A stretch of 64,000 nucleotides of DNA from Bombella apis. GTDB taxonomy: Bacteria > Pseudomonadota > Alphaproteobacteria > Acetobacterales > Acetobacteraceae. Below are positions 38,277 through 46,480 of the stretch, piece after piece; the first letter of the stretch is position 1; each line of letters opens with the position of its first letter. The translations under genes and the position numbers were made by a program. The stretch lies in NCBI RefSeq assembly GCF_018221685.1, contig NZ_JAGJTM010000001.1:218501-282500 (forward strand), in the 5' to 3' direction. The notes below the pieces were generated by a model that was not told the origin of the DNA, did no database searches, and saw nothing but the letters and a program-made list of their open reading frames with translations.

Positions 38277-39229
38277 GGGTGGCGTCCCATAAGCAGAAGT
38301 TGCGGATTGCGTTCCACATCGTTGGCGAACCCACGGAGAGAGGAAGCCGTTGCGGCAATATCCCGCAGCGCAGCATCCAGATTGGCTCGGTCCACGGAAC
38401 GGGCGGAGAGAATGTCCTGCAGGGCCTCCAGCGTGGCTGTGGCGGAGAGGAGTGTCCTGTGGATATCCTTGCCACGCATTTCAAGCTGGTTGGTACCTGT
38501 ATCAAACAGTCGGTCCAGTTTTGCCAGTGACCCATCCAGCTGGGTATGCAGGTCCCTGATGGTGGCAGTGGCAACCTGCATGGTTTCCTGCGACTGGTCG
38601 GATGTTCTCTTCAGGCTGGCAATGAGGCCGGGCAGGTCCTGGCGCAGGCCCTCGCTCAGCTCCGTGACGGATAGCAGGGCGGAATCAGCATGCTGGCTGA
38701 TATCCTTGATGGGAATCTGCTCCAGTGTGTTTTTCAGCTTCTCCATGGTGGAGAGCCGGACAGGAATCTCCGGCAGTTTTGTGATGCGGGGATGCAGCGT
38801 GGCGGGAACGGATTTGTCGAAGTCCAGTTCGATGTTGGATTGTCCCGTCACGAGGCTCTGCAGGTTCAGCCCGGCGCGCAGGCCATTGTCAATCATTGTC
38901 TGGAAATTGACCTGCTTGCCCCCCGCATCGTCCTGGACAACATGCATCTGCCCGGTCTCCAGAGTAATGATGACCGGGATATAGGCTTTGTGGTCCTGTG
39001 GGTCGAAATGCAGGGTGATGCTCTGGACGGATCCGACCTTCACACCACGGAAATTGACCGGGGCCCCGACAGACAGGCCAGCAATGGAGTTCTGGAACAC
39101 CACGGCAACGTCCCGTGTTTTGGAGAAGAGGCGGAGATGCCCGAATGTCATGATGATGAACAGTAGCAGCACGCCCCCAAGGACGACAAAGATGCCGATC
39201 TGGGTTTTTCTGTTGGTGGTTTCAGACAT
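38273..39229 (-). CDS. mlaD: MCE-domain substrate-binding protein of a phospholipid/hydrophobic-compound ABC transporter
   Basis: A 318-residue periplasmic protein anchored by one N-terminal helix (residues 11-32, IGIFVVLGGVLLLFIIMTFG). One MCE domain covers about 40-120 (VVFQNSIAGLSVGAPVNFRG, VKVGSVQSITLHFD). A long helical C-terminal region (about 165-310) could form a hydrophobic tunnel, as in PqiB/YebT-type proteins. It overlaps mlaF by 8 bp and the lipoprotein gene by 4 bp. The C-terminal extension makes it longer than E. coli MlaD (183 residues). Confidence 0.88.
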   Translation of the reverse strand: MSETTNRKTQIGIFVVLGGVLLLFIIMTFGHLRLFSKTRDVAVVFQNSIAGLSVGAPVNFRGVKVGSVQSITLHFDPQDHKAYIPVIITLETGQMHVVQDDAGGKQVNFQTMIDNGLRAGLNLQSLVTGQSNIELDFDKSVPATLHPRITKLPEIPVRLSTMEKLKNTLEQIPIKDISQHADSALLSVTELSEGLRQDLPGLIASLKRTSDQSQETMQVATATIRDLHTQLDGSLAKLDRLFDTGTNQLEMRGKDIHRTLLSATATLEALQDILSARSVDRANLDAALRDIAATASSLRGFANDVERNPQLLLMGRHP

Positions 39230-40019
39230 GCTGTTCGGCCTTCTGTTCTGTCTGGGAAGGGATGGAAGCAGAGCGGTGCATGAAGGCCGTCACCTCCGGG
39301 AGGGTACAGCTGTCATGCAGGGCACGGGGTGAGCCACTGGCAATGGGCCTGTGCGTGACAGCATCCAGAAAGATGCCATCATCAGCAATGGTGAAAAGGC
39401 TGGGCAGTTCGTGGCTGACAATGACGATCGTAGCCCCAAGTCCGTCACGCAGGGTGAGGATGAGGTCATCCAGCCGGGCGGAGGTGATCGGGTCCAGCCC
39501 GGCGGAGGGTTCGTCAAAAAAGAGGATGTCCGGCTCCAGCGCAATGGCCCGGGCCAGTCCAGCCCGTTTTTTCATGCCGCCGGAAATCTCGTAGGGGAAG
39601 AGATCGATGGCATGCTCCATCCCCACCAGCCCCAGTTTCAGGCGGACGAGATGGTCTATGGCATCAGGCTTGAGGTCCGTGAACATCTCCAGCGGCAGGG
39701 CGACATTCTCGCCCACGGTCATGGAGCTCCACAGCGCACCACTCTGGAAGAGAACGCCATAACGGCGGTTGATGGCCGTGCGGTGGGCGTCATCCTGCTC
39801 CCAGTAATTCTCCCCACCCACCATGATGTGCCCTGCCGTGGGGCGCAGAAGGCCGATCATGCTTCTCAGCAGGGTGCTTTTGCCGCAGCCGGAGCCCCCC
39901 ATGACAGCAAAGATGGAGCCTTTTTTCAGGTCGAATGACACATTCTGCTGGATGATCTTGGGCCCGAAAGAGAGTTGCAGATCACGGACGGAAATGAGAG
40001 TTTCTCTATCAGACATCAT
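39222..40019 (-). CDS. mlaF: ABC transporter ATP-binding protein (MlaF-like)
   Basis: Cytoplasmic ATPase of 265 residues powering the MCE transporter. Walker A GGSGCGKST is at 41-49, signature ISGGMKKRAGLARAIAL and Walker B ILFFDEPSAGLDP. The signature with GGMKKR is typical of MlaF. The ATG at 40019 overlaps the mlaE stop (ATGA), so translation is coupled. An in-frame ATG at 40016 is equally possible. Confidence 0.92.
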   Translation of the reverse strand: MMSDRETLISVRDLQLSFGPKIIQQNVSFDLKKGSIFAVMGGSGCGKSTLLRSMIGLLRPTAGHIMVGGENYWEQDDAHRTAINRRYGVLFQSGALWSSMTVGENVALPLEMFTDLKPDAIDHLVRLKLGLVGMEHAIDLFPYEISGGMKKRAGLARAIALEPDILFFDEPSAGLDPITSARLDDLILTLRDGLGATIVIVSHELPSLFTIADDGIFLDAVTHRPIASGSPRALHDSCTLPEVTAFMHRSASIPSQTEQKAEQHV

Positions 40020-41182
40020 CAGATTCCAGCGGCGTTGGCGAGGACGGCAAAAACGGCATCCAGAGCGATAACCCCGACAATCCCGATGACGACAGCCCGT
40101 GTGGCGGCAATGCCGACATCCGCAGCACTGCGGCCGGCTTTCAGGCCGATCCGGCAGGCAGCCAGAGCGATGAAGCCAGCAAAAAAGAGTGCCTTGATGA
40201 ACCCGAAGGCAAACTGGCTCAGTTCCACGCCGTTGAAGGTGGAGAGCCAGTATCCGGTGGGAGAAATGTCCATCATGGTCATGGAGACGACAAAACCGCC
40301 GAAAATCGAGACCAGCGTGCCATAGAGATACAGCAGCGGCATCATGAGGATCAGCGAGAGAATGGAGGGGAGCAGGATATAGCCCGCCACGGAGATGCCA
40401 GTCACCTGAAGAGCGTCAATCTCTTCATTGCCCTGCATGGTGGAGATGCGGGCTGCATAGGCTCCGCCCGTACGTCCGGCCATGATGATGGCTGTCATGA
40501 TGGCGGAGATTTCACGGGCGGAGGCAATGCCCACCAGATTGGTCACATAGATTTCAGCTGCGAATTTGCGTAATTCCAGCAGCCCCACGAAGGCCAGGAT
40601 GGCCCCGATCAGAAAATTGACAATGCTGACGATGAGCAGTGCCGAGGGGCCAGCATTCCAGACATCCACAAGCAGGTCCTTGAGACGCATGGAGTTTTTG
40701 CCACGCAACGTCCCGACAGCTCCCCGCATGACTTCCAGAAGCAGGGCGCTGGATGTGGCTGTCTCATGCAGGATGTCCAGCGTCTTTCCGCCAACACGGG
40801 CAAAGAAGCTTTCCCGGTCCTGCTGGTGGGGGGCGGGTTGTTCCACTTTTTCTGGCAGAAGAGCCAGAAGGCGCTGGGCGGAAGACGGCAGGGCGTGATC
40901 ATCAAATGTCAGGGAGGCCTGGCAGGCGGCCTGCTTGACGGTCCACAGGAACATGATGAAGCAGGAATCCCAGCTGCCCAGTCCGTCCGGGTTGATGGAC
41001 AATGTCTTCCCGCTCCCTGGGTGGGAGGAGGTGAGAGCAGTTGCCGGGAACTGCACCACATCATCCTGCAGGGCCTTCCAGTCCCCCCGGATGGTCAGGG
41101 ACAGCCCGTTGGCCGTATCGTCAATGGACCATGAAGGCGGGGTGCTGTCTTTGGTGGGGGAGGGAACAGCCTGTTGTGTCAT
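40019..41182 (-). CDS. mlaE: ABC transporter permease with N-terminal STAS-like domain (MlaE-like)
   Basis: A 387-residue protein. The N-terminal ~110 residues resemble a STAS domain (LSLTIRGDWKALQDDVVQFP). A MlaE permease follows with about five to six membrane helices. Family hallmarks AAEIYVTNLVGIASAREISA, MAGRTGGAYAARISTMQGNEEIDAL are seen (the second region is the coupling segment). In E. coli the STAS protein MlaB is separate; this fused form is known in other proteobacteria. The start at 41182 is preceded by only weak ribosome sites; the frame is open to 41263. Confidence 0.9.
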   Translation of the reverse strand: MTQQAVPSPTKDSTPPSWSIDDTANGLSLTIRGDWKALQDDVVQFPATALTSSHPGSGKTLSINPDGLGSWDSCFIMFLWTVKQAACQASLTFDDHALPSSAQRLLALLPEKVEQPAPHQQDRESFFARVGGKTLDILHETATSSALLLEVMRGAVGTLRGKNSMRLKDLLVDVWNAGPSALLIVSIVNFLIGAILAFVGLLELRKFAAEIYVTNLVGIASAREISAIMTAIIMAGRTGGAYAARISTMQGNEEIDALQVTGISVAGYILLPSILSLILMMPLLYLYGTLVSIFGGFVVSMTMMDISPTGYWLSTFNGVELSQFAFGFIKALFFAGFIALAACRIGLKAGRSAADVGIAATRAVVIGIVGVIALDAVFAVLANAAGI

Positions 41183-41342
41183 GAGGAGACGGTATGCCCT
41201 GCCACAGGCACGGGGGAAGTGAAATTCTGCAACATGGCCCTGCCCACAAAATGTTCTGTCCATTCATTCTATGTCAGTTTTTTAATGAAAGCGAGCCGCT
41301 TCTCTTCAGGGCTGCCATCAGGTCAAGGCATGAGTTTCCTTT

Positions 41343-43016
41343 TCAGCGGGTGGGTTTTTCACTGCTGGCATAGAGCCGCAGATGAAGCCTGTGACCGTTG
41401 GAGTAATTCAGTCCGTCAAACTGGTCATACAGAATGCTCTCCGTGCCAAGGCGGGCCAGTTCCTGCTGGAAGGCTGGGTCATCCTTCCTGTCTAGGAGAG
41501 CCAGATCGCAGCGTGCGTGGTCATGCAGTTCATGGGCTGCTTGCGATGGTGGCAGCAGTCTGGCCCGGCCCCCGGTAAGGAAGACAAGGCTGGGTTCCCT
41601 GTAGGAGGGGGAAATCAGGGCGCTGTCGGGACAGGGGCGGAGCTCCCGGAAGCTCTCGGCAATGCGGGGAGCAAGCTGGATGCTGGTCAAATGGGGAATG
41701 ACGCAGAGGAAGATGCCCGTTTCGGTCAGCAGGGCGGCACCCATGGCGCAGAGTGCCCCGCCGGACCAGTTCTGTTTCCAGATGAGCCGGAGGCCTGCCA
41801 GAAGGAGTGGCAGGCTGCCCAGGGCAGGTATGAGCGCATCCGCAAAGAGGTGGCCTTCCATCCTGTAGAGCAGGACTGGCCCGGCCAGGCAGAAGAGGAG
41901 TCCGGCCAATCCCCAGGTGAGGGCGTAGAGGGACACCCCCAGTTTCGTCCAGAGAGAACGTAGCGGTACGAGGGGCCAGACCGTCAGGCTGGCAGCCACC
42001 AGAATGGCAATGGCCGGGTAGGTTGGCAGGACATAATGAGGGAGCTTGGTGGCCAGACACTCAAAGATGAGCCAGTGTGGGATGATCCAGCAGAGAAGAA
42101 ACAGGGTCTCTGGTTTGGCACGTCGCTGCCAGAGGGCTGGGAGAGAGCGTATGGCTGCCAGAGCCCCTGGCCAGAAAGCGAGCAGGAACAGGAGGAGATA
42201 ATAGCCGGGGGGGAAGCCGTGTGTTTCCTGCGGGTGGGCAATTTTGCCAAGCAGATTGTGGCCTACGGCACGGCGGAAGAACTCACCATGACTGACCAGA
42301 GCAATGCCAAGACACCAGGGAAGGACGGTGAGTACGCTGAGCAGCCAGCCCCACCCGGCCCGCAACTGTCGGATGAGTGCCGTACTGCGCAGACAGATGG
42401 AGAGTGAGATCAGGGTGCCCAGGGCGGGGATGAGAACAATGGGGCCTTTCAGCATCATCCCTACCCCGAGAGCGCTCCAGTAGAGGATGCTGGAACGGCA
42501 TGGTGTCGTTCTGCCCTTCTGCATGTCGGTGAAATGGCAGAGCAGCAGGGCCTGAAGGCACAGAATATCCAGCAGCAGGGTGCTGTCGATGGTGGCCATC
42601 CGGCTCTCTGCGGCAAATAGCGGTGCCACCATGAGCAGGCCTGCCGCCAGTAGGCCTGTAGAAAATCCGAACAGACGGGTTCCGATCCAGGCTGTCAGGA
42701 GGATGCTGCAGACTGATGCCAGAAGGCTGGGGATACGGTAGGGCCAGCTTTCATGGCGTAGCGTTTCATCCTGTGTGATGATTTCGGAGGCCTTTACTGC
42801 TCCGGCTTCCAGCCAGTAGATGCCTGCTGGTTGCAGATAGCGGGGTTGGTCCTGGAAGCGTATGTCCAGGAAATTGCCGGAAGAGAGCATCTGGGCTGTG
42901 GCCTGCATGTAGCGTGGTTCATCCCTGTCCAGCGGGGGCAGGCTCATGCGCCCCGGCAAGGCAGCCAGAAACGCCAGAACGGCAAGCAGAGCGTAATGAC
43001 GGAATTTTGGAGGCAT
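41343..43016 (-). CDS. ArnT/PMT-like family 39 glycosyltransferase
   Basis: A 557-residue polytopic membrane protein with about 11-12 hydrophobic segments. The first extracytoplasmic loop has LPPLDRDEPRYMQATAQMLS, where the acidic Asp-Glu pair is the catalytic hallmark of GT-C (PMT_2) enzymes, followed by YLQPAGIYWLEAGAV. Relatives move a sugar from a polyprenyl-phosphate to lipid A or another envelope acceptor. The adjacent GT2 gene would make the lipid-linked sugar donor, as ArnC does for ArnT. GGAG five bases before 43016 supports the start. Confidence 0.85.
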   Translation of the reverse strand: MPPKFRHYALLAVLAFLAALPGRMSLPPLDRDEPRYMQATAQMLSSGNFLDIRFQDQPRYLQPAGIYWLEAGAVKASEIITQDETLRHESWPYRIPSLLASVCSILLTAWIGTRLFGFSTGLLAAGLLMVAPLFAAESRMATIDSTLLLDILCLQALLLCHFTDMQKGRTTPCRSSILYWSALGVGMMLKGPIVLIPALGTLISLSICLRSTALIRQLRAGWGWLLSVLTVLPWCLGIALVSHGEFFRRAVGHNLLGKIAHPQETHGFPPGYYLLLFLLAFWPGALAAIRSLPALWQRRAKPETLFLLCWIIPHWLIFECLATKLPHYVLPTYPAIAILVAASLTVWPLVPLRSLWTKLGVSLYALTWGLAGLLFCLAGPVLLYRMEGHLFADALIPALGSLPLLLAGLRLIWKQNWSGGALCAMGAALLTETGIFLCVIPHLTSIQLAPRIAESFRELRPCPDSALISPSYREPSLVFLTGGRARLLPPSQAAHELHDHARCDLALLDRKDDPAFQQELARLGTESILYDQFDGLNYSNGHRLHLRLYASSEKPTR

Positions 43017-43106
43017 GAAAACTCCGGTTCGCACTGGATGAACGGGCATGATGCCCGGATCGTCAGAAGGGTCGTCCGGTGCCGGGCGGGGAGAGAGGCT
43101 GCTGTC

Positions 43107-43856
43107 TTACAGTTCGTTCAGTGGTGGTGGCCGACGGGTGCGGTTCTGTAGCCAGAGAACCCCCAGCATGTCACGCACCCCCACGAGAGCCCGGTGCAGA
43201 TTGGTATATTTGGAATGGCCATGAAGCCTGGCCCTGTGTCGTGTCTCGATGCAGATGAGGGGGGCGCCGTAGCTTTTCATCAAGGCGGGGATGAAACGGT
43301 GCAGCCCTTCAAACTGGGGCAGGGAGAGGAACAGGTCGCGTGGGAAGAGCTTGAGCGGCCCGCCCGTATCAGGGCAGTCATCCTTGAGCAGATGCTGGCG
43401 CAGACCATTGGCGAAACGGGTGGCAAACCTGCGGGAGAGCCTGTCCTGACGCTTGCGGCGGACGCCAACAACCAGAGGGCCGACCGCCCCTTCACCATGG
43501 TTCCATGCGGCTTCGACCATTGTTTTGATGAAGGCAGGGTCGTCCTGTCCGTCTCCATCCATTGTGGCGATCCATGGGGCACGGGCGGCCCTGATGGCCG
43601 TGCGCAGGGCCGTAGATTTACCCAGACAGGAGGGATGGGACAGAATACGCAACCCGGGCAGGATAGTGCTGCGGGCTTCCTGCAATTTCTGGAGGGTGTC
43701 GTCCGTACTGCCATCATCCACGAAGATGATCTCTGCCGGTGGCAGGCTCTCAAGAGCCGTGCGGATTTCTGCACAGACGGGAAGGATATTCTCGCCCTCA
43801 TTGAGGACGGTAATCACGACAGCCAGCAAGGGACTGGTCATCTCACTGGCTGTCAT
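43107..43856 (-). CDS. Family 2 glycosyltransferase (dolichyl/undecaprenyl-phosphate sugar transferase-like)
   Basis: A 249-residue cytoplasmic-face GT-A enzyme. It begins LLAVVITVLNEGENILPVCA, then EIIFVDDGSTDDTLQKLQ and WIATMDGDGQDDPAFIK (the DxD-like metal site), with a conserved RHRARLHGHSKYTNLHRALVG near the end. It lacks C-terminal membrane helices, unlike ArnC. It starts six bases after the atpF stop and precedes the ArnT-like gene, so it is probably carried on the Fo transcript. Confidence 0.87.
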   Translation of the reverse strand: MTASEMTSPLLAVVITVLNEGENILPVCAEIRTALESLPPAEIIFVDDGSTDDTLQKLQEARSTILPGLRILSHPSCLGKSTALRTAIRAARAPWIATMDGDGQDDPAFIKTMVEAAWNHGEGAVGPLVVGVRRKRQDRLSRRFATRFANGLRQHLLKDDCPDTGGPLKLFPRDLFLSLPQFEGLHRFIPALMKSYGAPLICIETRHRARLHGHSKYTNLHRALVGVRDMLGVLWLQNRTRRPPPLNEL

Positions 43857-43862
43857 GATGTC

Positions 43863-44363
43863 TTACGCAGCTTTGTCACCAAAGGCTTGCGGGAGTGCTT
43901 TCAGACCATCATTGATGAGCCTGTTGGCAAGGTCGGGGTCTTCAGCCAGCTTTTTACCAAGAATGTCCTTTGTAGCTGCCAGGGCCAGGGCGGCCGCCTC
44001 ACGGCGGATGTCGCGCAGGGCGATTTTTTCGGCAGCTTCAATACGCTCACGGGCCATTTTTTCGTGGCGGGCAACAATCTCTGCCGCATCACTTTCGGCC
44101 TGGGCACGCAGCTGCTGGGCCTCAGCATTGGACTTGGCAATCAGTGCCTGAGCCTCTTCCTGAGCCTGTTTGTGGTCACGTCTGGAATCTTCGAGCATCT
44201 GCTCGGCCTCACGGCGGAGACGTGTGGCCTCATCCAGATTTTTGCGGACCTCATCAGCCCGGTCATCCAGCTTGGATGTGACAATAGCCCATATCTTGCG
44301 ACCGAAGATGACGAAGAACAGGACAAAAGCAAGTGCTGTCCAGAAGCGGGGTTCATGAAACAT
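43863..44363 (-). CDS. atpF: ATP synthase Fo subunit b
   Basis: Peripheral stalk subunit of 166 residues with one N-terminal membrane helix (residues 3-24, FWTALAFVLFFVIFGRKIW). A long charged coiled coil follows (LDDRADEVRKNLDEATRLRREAEQ). It forms a heterodimer with b' encoded two bases upstream. F1 genes are elsewhere, the usual alphaproteobacterial arrangement. Confidence 0.94.
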   Translation of the reverse strand: MFHEPRFWTALAFVLFFVIFGRKIWAIVTSKLDDRADEVRKNLDEATRLRREAEQMLEDSRRDHKQAQEEAQALIAKSNAEAQQLRAQAESDAAEIVARHEKMARERIEAAEKIALRDIRREAAALALAATKDILGKKLAEDPDLANRLINDGLKALPQAFGDKAA

Positions 44364-44365
44364 GC

Positions 44366-44938
44366 TTAGCTCCTCGCAGCATGGGCGTGTTCAACAGCAG
44401 CGGCAATGGCCTGCTGGTCGGCTGTGCCAACAAGGCGCTCTGTCAGAACCGTAGCAGTGCTGGATGCGATCTCATTGATGCTGCCCAGCGCATTGCTGCG
44501 GGACAGAGCAATCTGCGCTTCAGCCTTCTTGATCTCTGCTTCCAGGCGGGCTGCTGTTTCTTCTGCCTGAACCCGGATTTTCTCCTTGGCCGTATCGCGG
44601 ATGCCCTGGATGGTGGCGCGGGCCTCTTCCATGGCTTTCTCGCGGGCCTCGCAGAGTTCCTTCTGGGCCTGGTCGGCATCCTTGCGGGCGCGGCGGGCAA
44701 CGTCCAGATCGTTCCGGACGCGGACTTCACGGGCCTTGATGACATCCGCCACCTTAGGCAGGGCGGAACGGCTCAGAAGCAGGTAGAAGACGATGAAGAT
44801 GATGGCACCCCAGACCACCTGCCCCTGCAACAGGGGATCCTTGAAGTGGAGCTGGGGCATGCCTTCCGCCACGGCCCGGCCCGGTAAGGCCGCAAGGGGG
44901 GCGGCGGCAGACAGGAGGAAACGAGGCGTAAGGCGCAT
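44366..44938 (-). CDS. atpF': ATP synthase Fo subunit b'
   Basis: Second stalk subunit (190 residues). An N-terminal signal-like or membrane segment (FLLSAAAPLAALPGRAVAEG) is followed by the true membrane helix (VVWGAIIFIVFYLLLSRSAL, about 43-62). The coiled coil runs to the end (ARRARKDADQAQKELCEARE). The 2-bp gap to atpF indicates coupling. Having both b and b' is typical of alphaproteobacteria. Confidence 0.92.
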   Translation of the reverse strand: MRLTPRFLLSAAAPLAALPGRAVAEGMPQLHFKDPLLQGQVVWGAIIFIVFYLLLSRSALPKVADVIKAREVRVRNDLDVARRARKDADQAQKELCEAREKAMEEARATIQGIRDTAKEKIRVQAEETAARLEAEIKKAEAQIALSRSNALGSINEIASSTATVLTERLVGTADQQAIAAAVEHAHAARS

Positions 44939-44949
44939 GGGTCCTGCCC

Positions 44950-45177
44950 TCAGACGAAGAGAATAAGGAAGGCAATCAGCAGGGCGAAGAGGGCAATGGC
45001 CTCCGTCAGGGCGAAGCCAAGCATGCCCAGACCGAACACATGCGGGCGGGAAGCCGGGTTGCGGGCGATGGAGTTCACCAAGGCGGCAAAGATGTTGCCG
45101 ATACCAGCACCGACACCGGCGAGAGCAATCACGGCAAGACCAGCACCAATCTCACGGGCGGGATGAAGAAGATCCAT
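44950..45177 (-). CDS. atpE: ATP synthase Fo subunit c
   Basis: Rotor-ring proteolipid of 75 residues with two helices. The glycine-rich first helix has [13 protein letters not shown]; the polar loop is ARNPASRPH. The proton-carrying carboxylate is Glu59 in [18 protein letters not shown]. There is no Na+-type Gln/Glu/Ser signature in helix 1, so a proton ring is expected. Confidence 0.96.
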   Translation of the reverse strand: MDLLHPAREIGAGLAVIALAGVGAGIGNIFAALVNSIARNPASRPHVFGLGMLGFALTEAIALFALLIAFLILFV

Positions 45178-45231
45178 GGTTCAGGTTCCTTTAAGACAGG
45201 GCGAAGGAAAACACGTGGAGGTATCGGTCAC

Positions 45232-45981
45232 TCAGTGATCGACAGCCTCACGCAGGTAAATGCAGGTAAGGATGGCAAAGACATAGGCCTGTAGCAGCCC
45301 TACCAGCAGCTCAAGTGCCGTCAGTGCGATGTTGAGCACAAGCGGAGTGACAGCCAGCACATCGCCGACAACTCCGAGACCGGCAAGCATGATCGTGAAA
45401 CTTGCGAAGACTTCCAGCAGCACATGCCCGGCCACCATGTTGGCAAACAGACGGATGGACAGGCTGATGGGGCGGGAGATGTAGGAAAGAATCTCGATGG
45501 GGATCAGGATGGGGCACAGGGCCACCGGAGCCCCCTCCGGCATGAAATGTTTCAGGAAGGCGATGCCCTGGAACCGCAGCGAGGTCAGGATGCAGAGAAT
45601 GAATACCGTGATCGCCAGGGCGAAGGTCACGGCGATGTGGCTGGTGAATGTATAGGAGAATGGCAGCAGACCGATATAGTTGCCGGCCAGGATGAAGAAA
45701 AACAGGGCAAAGACGAAGGGAAAGAAGGCCGTGCCCTTCTCACCGATGGTATCGACAGCCAGGCCGTGCACGAACTCGTAACTGACCTCCGCCGCAGCCT
45801 GGAGACGACCGGGCACAACAGCCTTCGGCTTCATGCCGAGATAGAGGAACGCCAGCACGACAGCCACACTGATGACCATGTACAGCGGGGCCTGGGAGAG
45901 GCACAGGGCCTCACCAAAAGAACCAAAAATCGGATGCAGCTCAAACTGCCCGAGCGCGTCAATCGTCGATCCGCTGGCCAC
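45232..45981 (-). CDS. atpB: ATP synthase Fo subunit a
   Basis: Membrane stator half-channel subunit. The essential Arg is in SLSIRLFANMVAGHVLLEV; GLLPFSYTFTSHIAVTFALA and the C-terminal LLVGLLQAYVFAILTCIYL are conserved. I start at GTG 45981 (249 residues, SGSTIDALGQFELHPIFG following) because GGGAG lies eight bases upstream and this is the usual family length. An ATG at 46023 gives 263 residues with no ribosome site. Either way the start lies inside atpI. Confidence 0.92.
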   Translation of the reverse strand: MASGSTIDALGQFELHPIFGSFGEALCLSQAPLYMVISVAVVLAFLYLGMKPKAVVPGRLQAAAEVSYEFVHGLAVDTIGEKGTAFFPFVFALFFFILAGNYIGLLPFSYTFTSHIAVTFALAITVFILCILTSLRFQGIAFLKHFMPEGAPVALCPILIPIEILSYISRPISLSIRLFANMVAGHVLLEVFASFTIMLAGLGVVGDVLAVTPLVLNIALTALELLVGLLQAYVFAILTCIYLREAVDH

Positions 45982-46318
45982 GCTGGCTTCTCCCGTTTTT
46001 CTGCGTCCCACTTTCGGGGACATCCATCACATTCACAACACGCCAGACATTCCGCAGGCCGGCTCCCATGCCAAGCATGGCGAACACAATTATAAACACA
46101 GGCCTGTATCCTGTCCATCGGTCAAGCTCATAGCCAATGCCCAGACCAACAGCAATACCGGCAATCATGTCACTGGCGATGCGGAAGGCCATGCCGAGGG
46201 AGGACTGTTCTGAGAGGGCTGACGGCTTCGCTTTCCCGGTCCGGGGAGCCACCTTCTGCTCCAGCCGGGCGAGACGGTCATCGAACGGCTCACGTCTGGC
46301 TGTATCGTGATCGATCAT
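45959..46318 (-). CDS. atpI: ATP synthase assembly protein AtpI
   Basis: A 119-residue small membrane protein opening the Fo operon; it assists c-ring assembly and may conduct magnesium. A charged N-terminal ~45 residues precedes two helices (MIAGIAVGLGIGYELDRWTG and FIIVFAMLGMGAGLRNVWRV). It overlaps atpB by 23 bp. The alphaproteobacterial AtpI/AtpZ type (AtpZ/AtpI family) fits. Confidence 0.87.
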   Translation of the reverse strand: MIDHDTARREPFDDRLARLEQKVAPRTGKAKPSALSEQSSLGMAFRIASDMIAGIAVGLGIGYELDRWTGYRPVFIIVFAMLGMGAGLRNVWRVVNVMDVPESGTQKNGRSQRGQRIDD

Positions 46319-46414
46319 GCGCGATCCCCCATAACTCCCCGCCGTATCTGGCGGGGCAGCGCTCCGTTCCTTTCGTGGCGTAGCGCCATCGGAAAGGAAG
46401 CCCGTGCTGGACAG

Positions 46415-46426
46415 GTCTAGCTAGAC
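46415..46426. repeat. 12-bp perfect palindrome upstream of the atp operon
   Basis: GTCTAGCTAGAC lies about 97 bp upstream of the atpI start and contains two CTAG tetramers, which are scarce in GC-rich proteobacterial DNA. Possible operator; nothing else in the 162-bp gap is clear. Confidence 0.4.
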
Positions 46427-46480
46427 AGGCTGTTCAGTCACTGTCAATGATTTCCCGCCCTGCATTTCTGGCATGGCGCC

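Noticed and set aside
44351..44365. GGTTCATGAAACATG near the atpF start considered as parS
   Set aside because: Two bases short in the centre and overlaps the atpF start codon.
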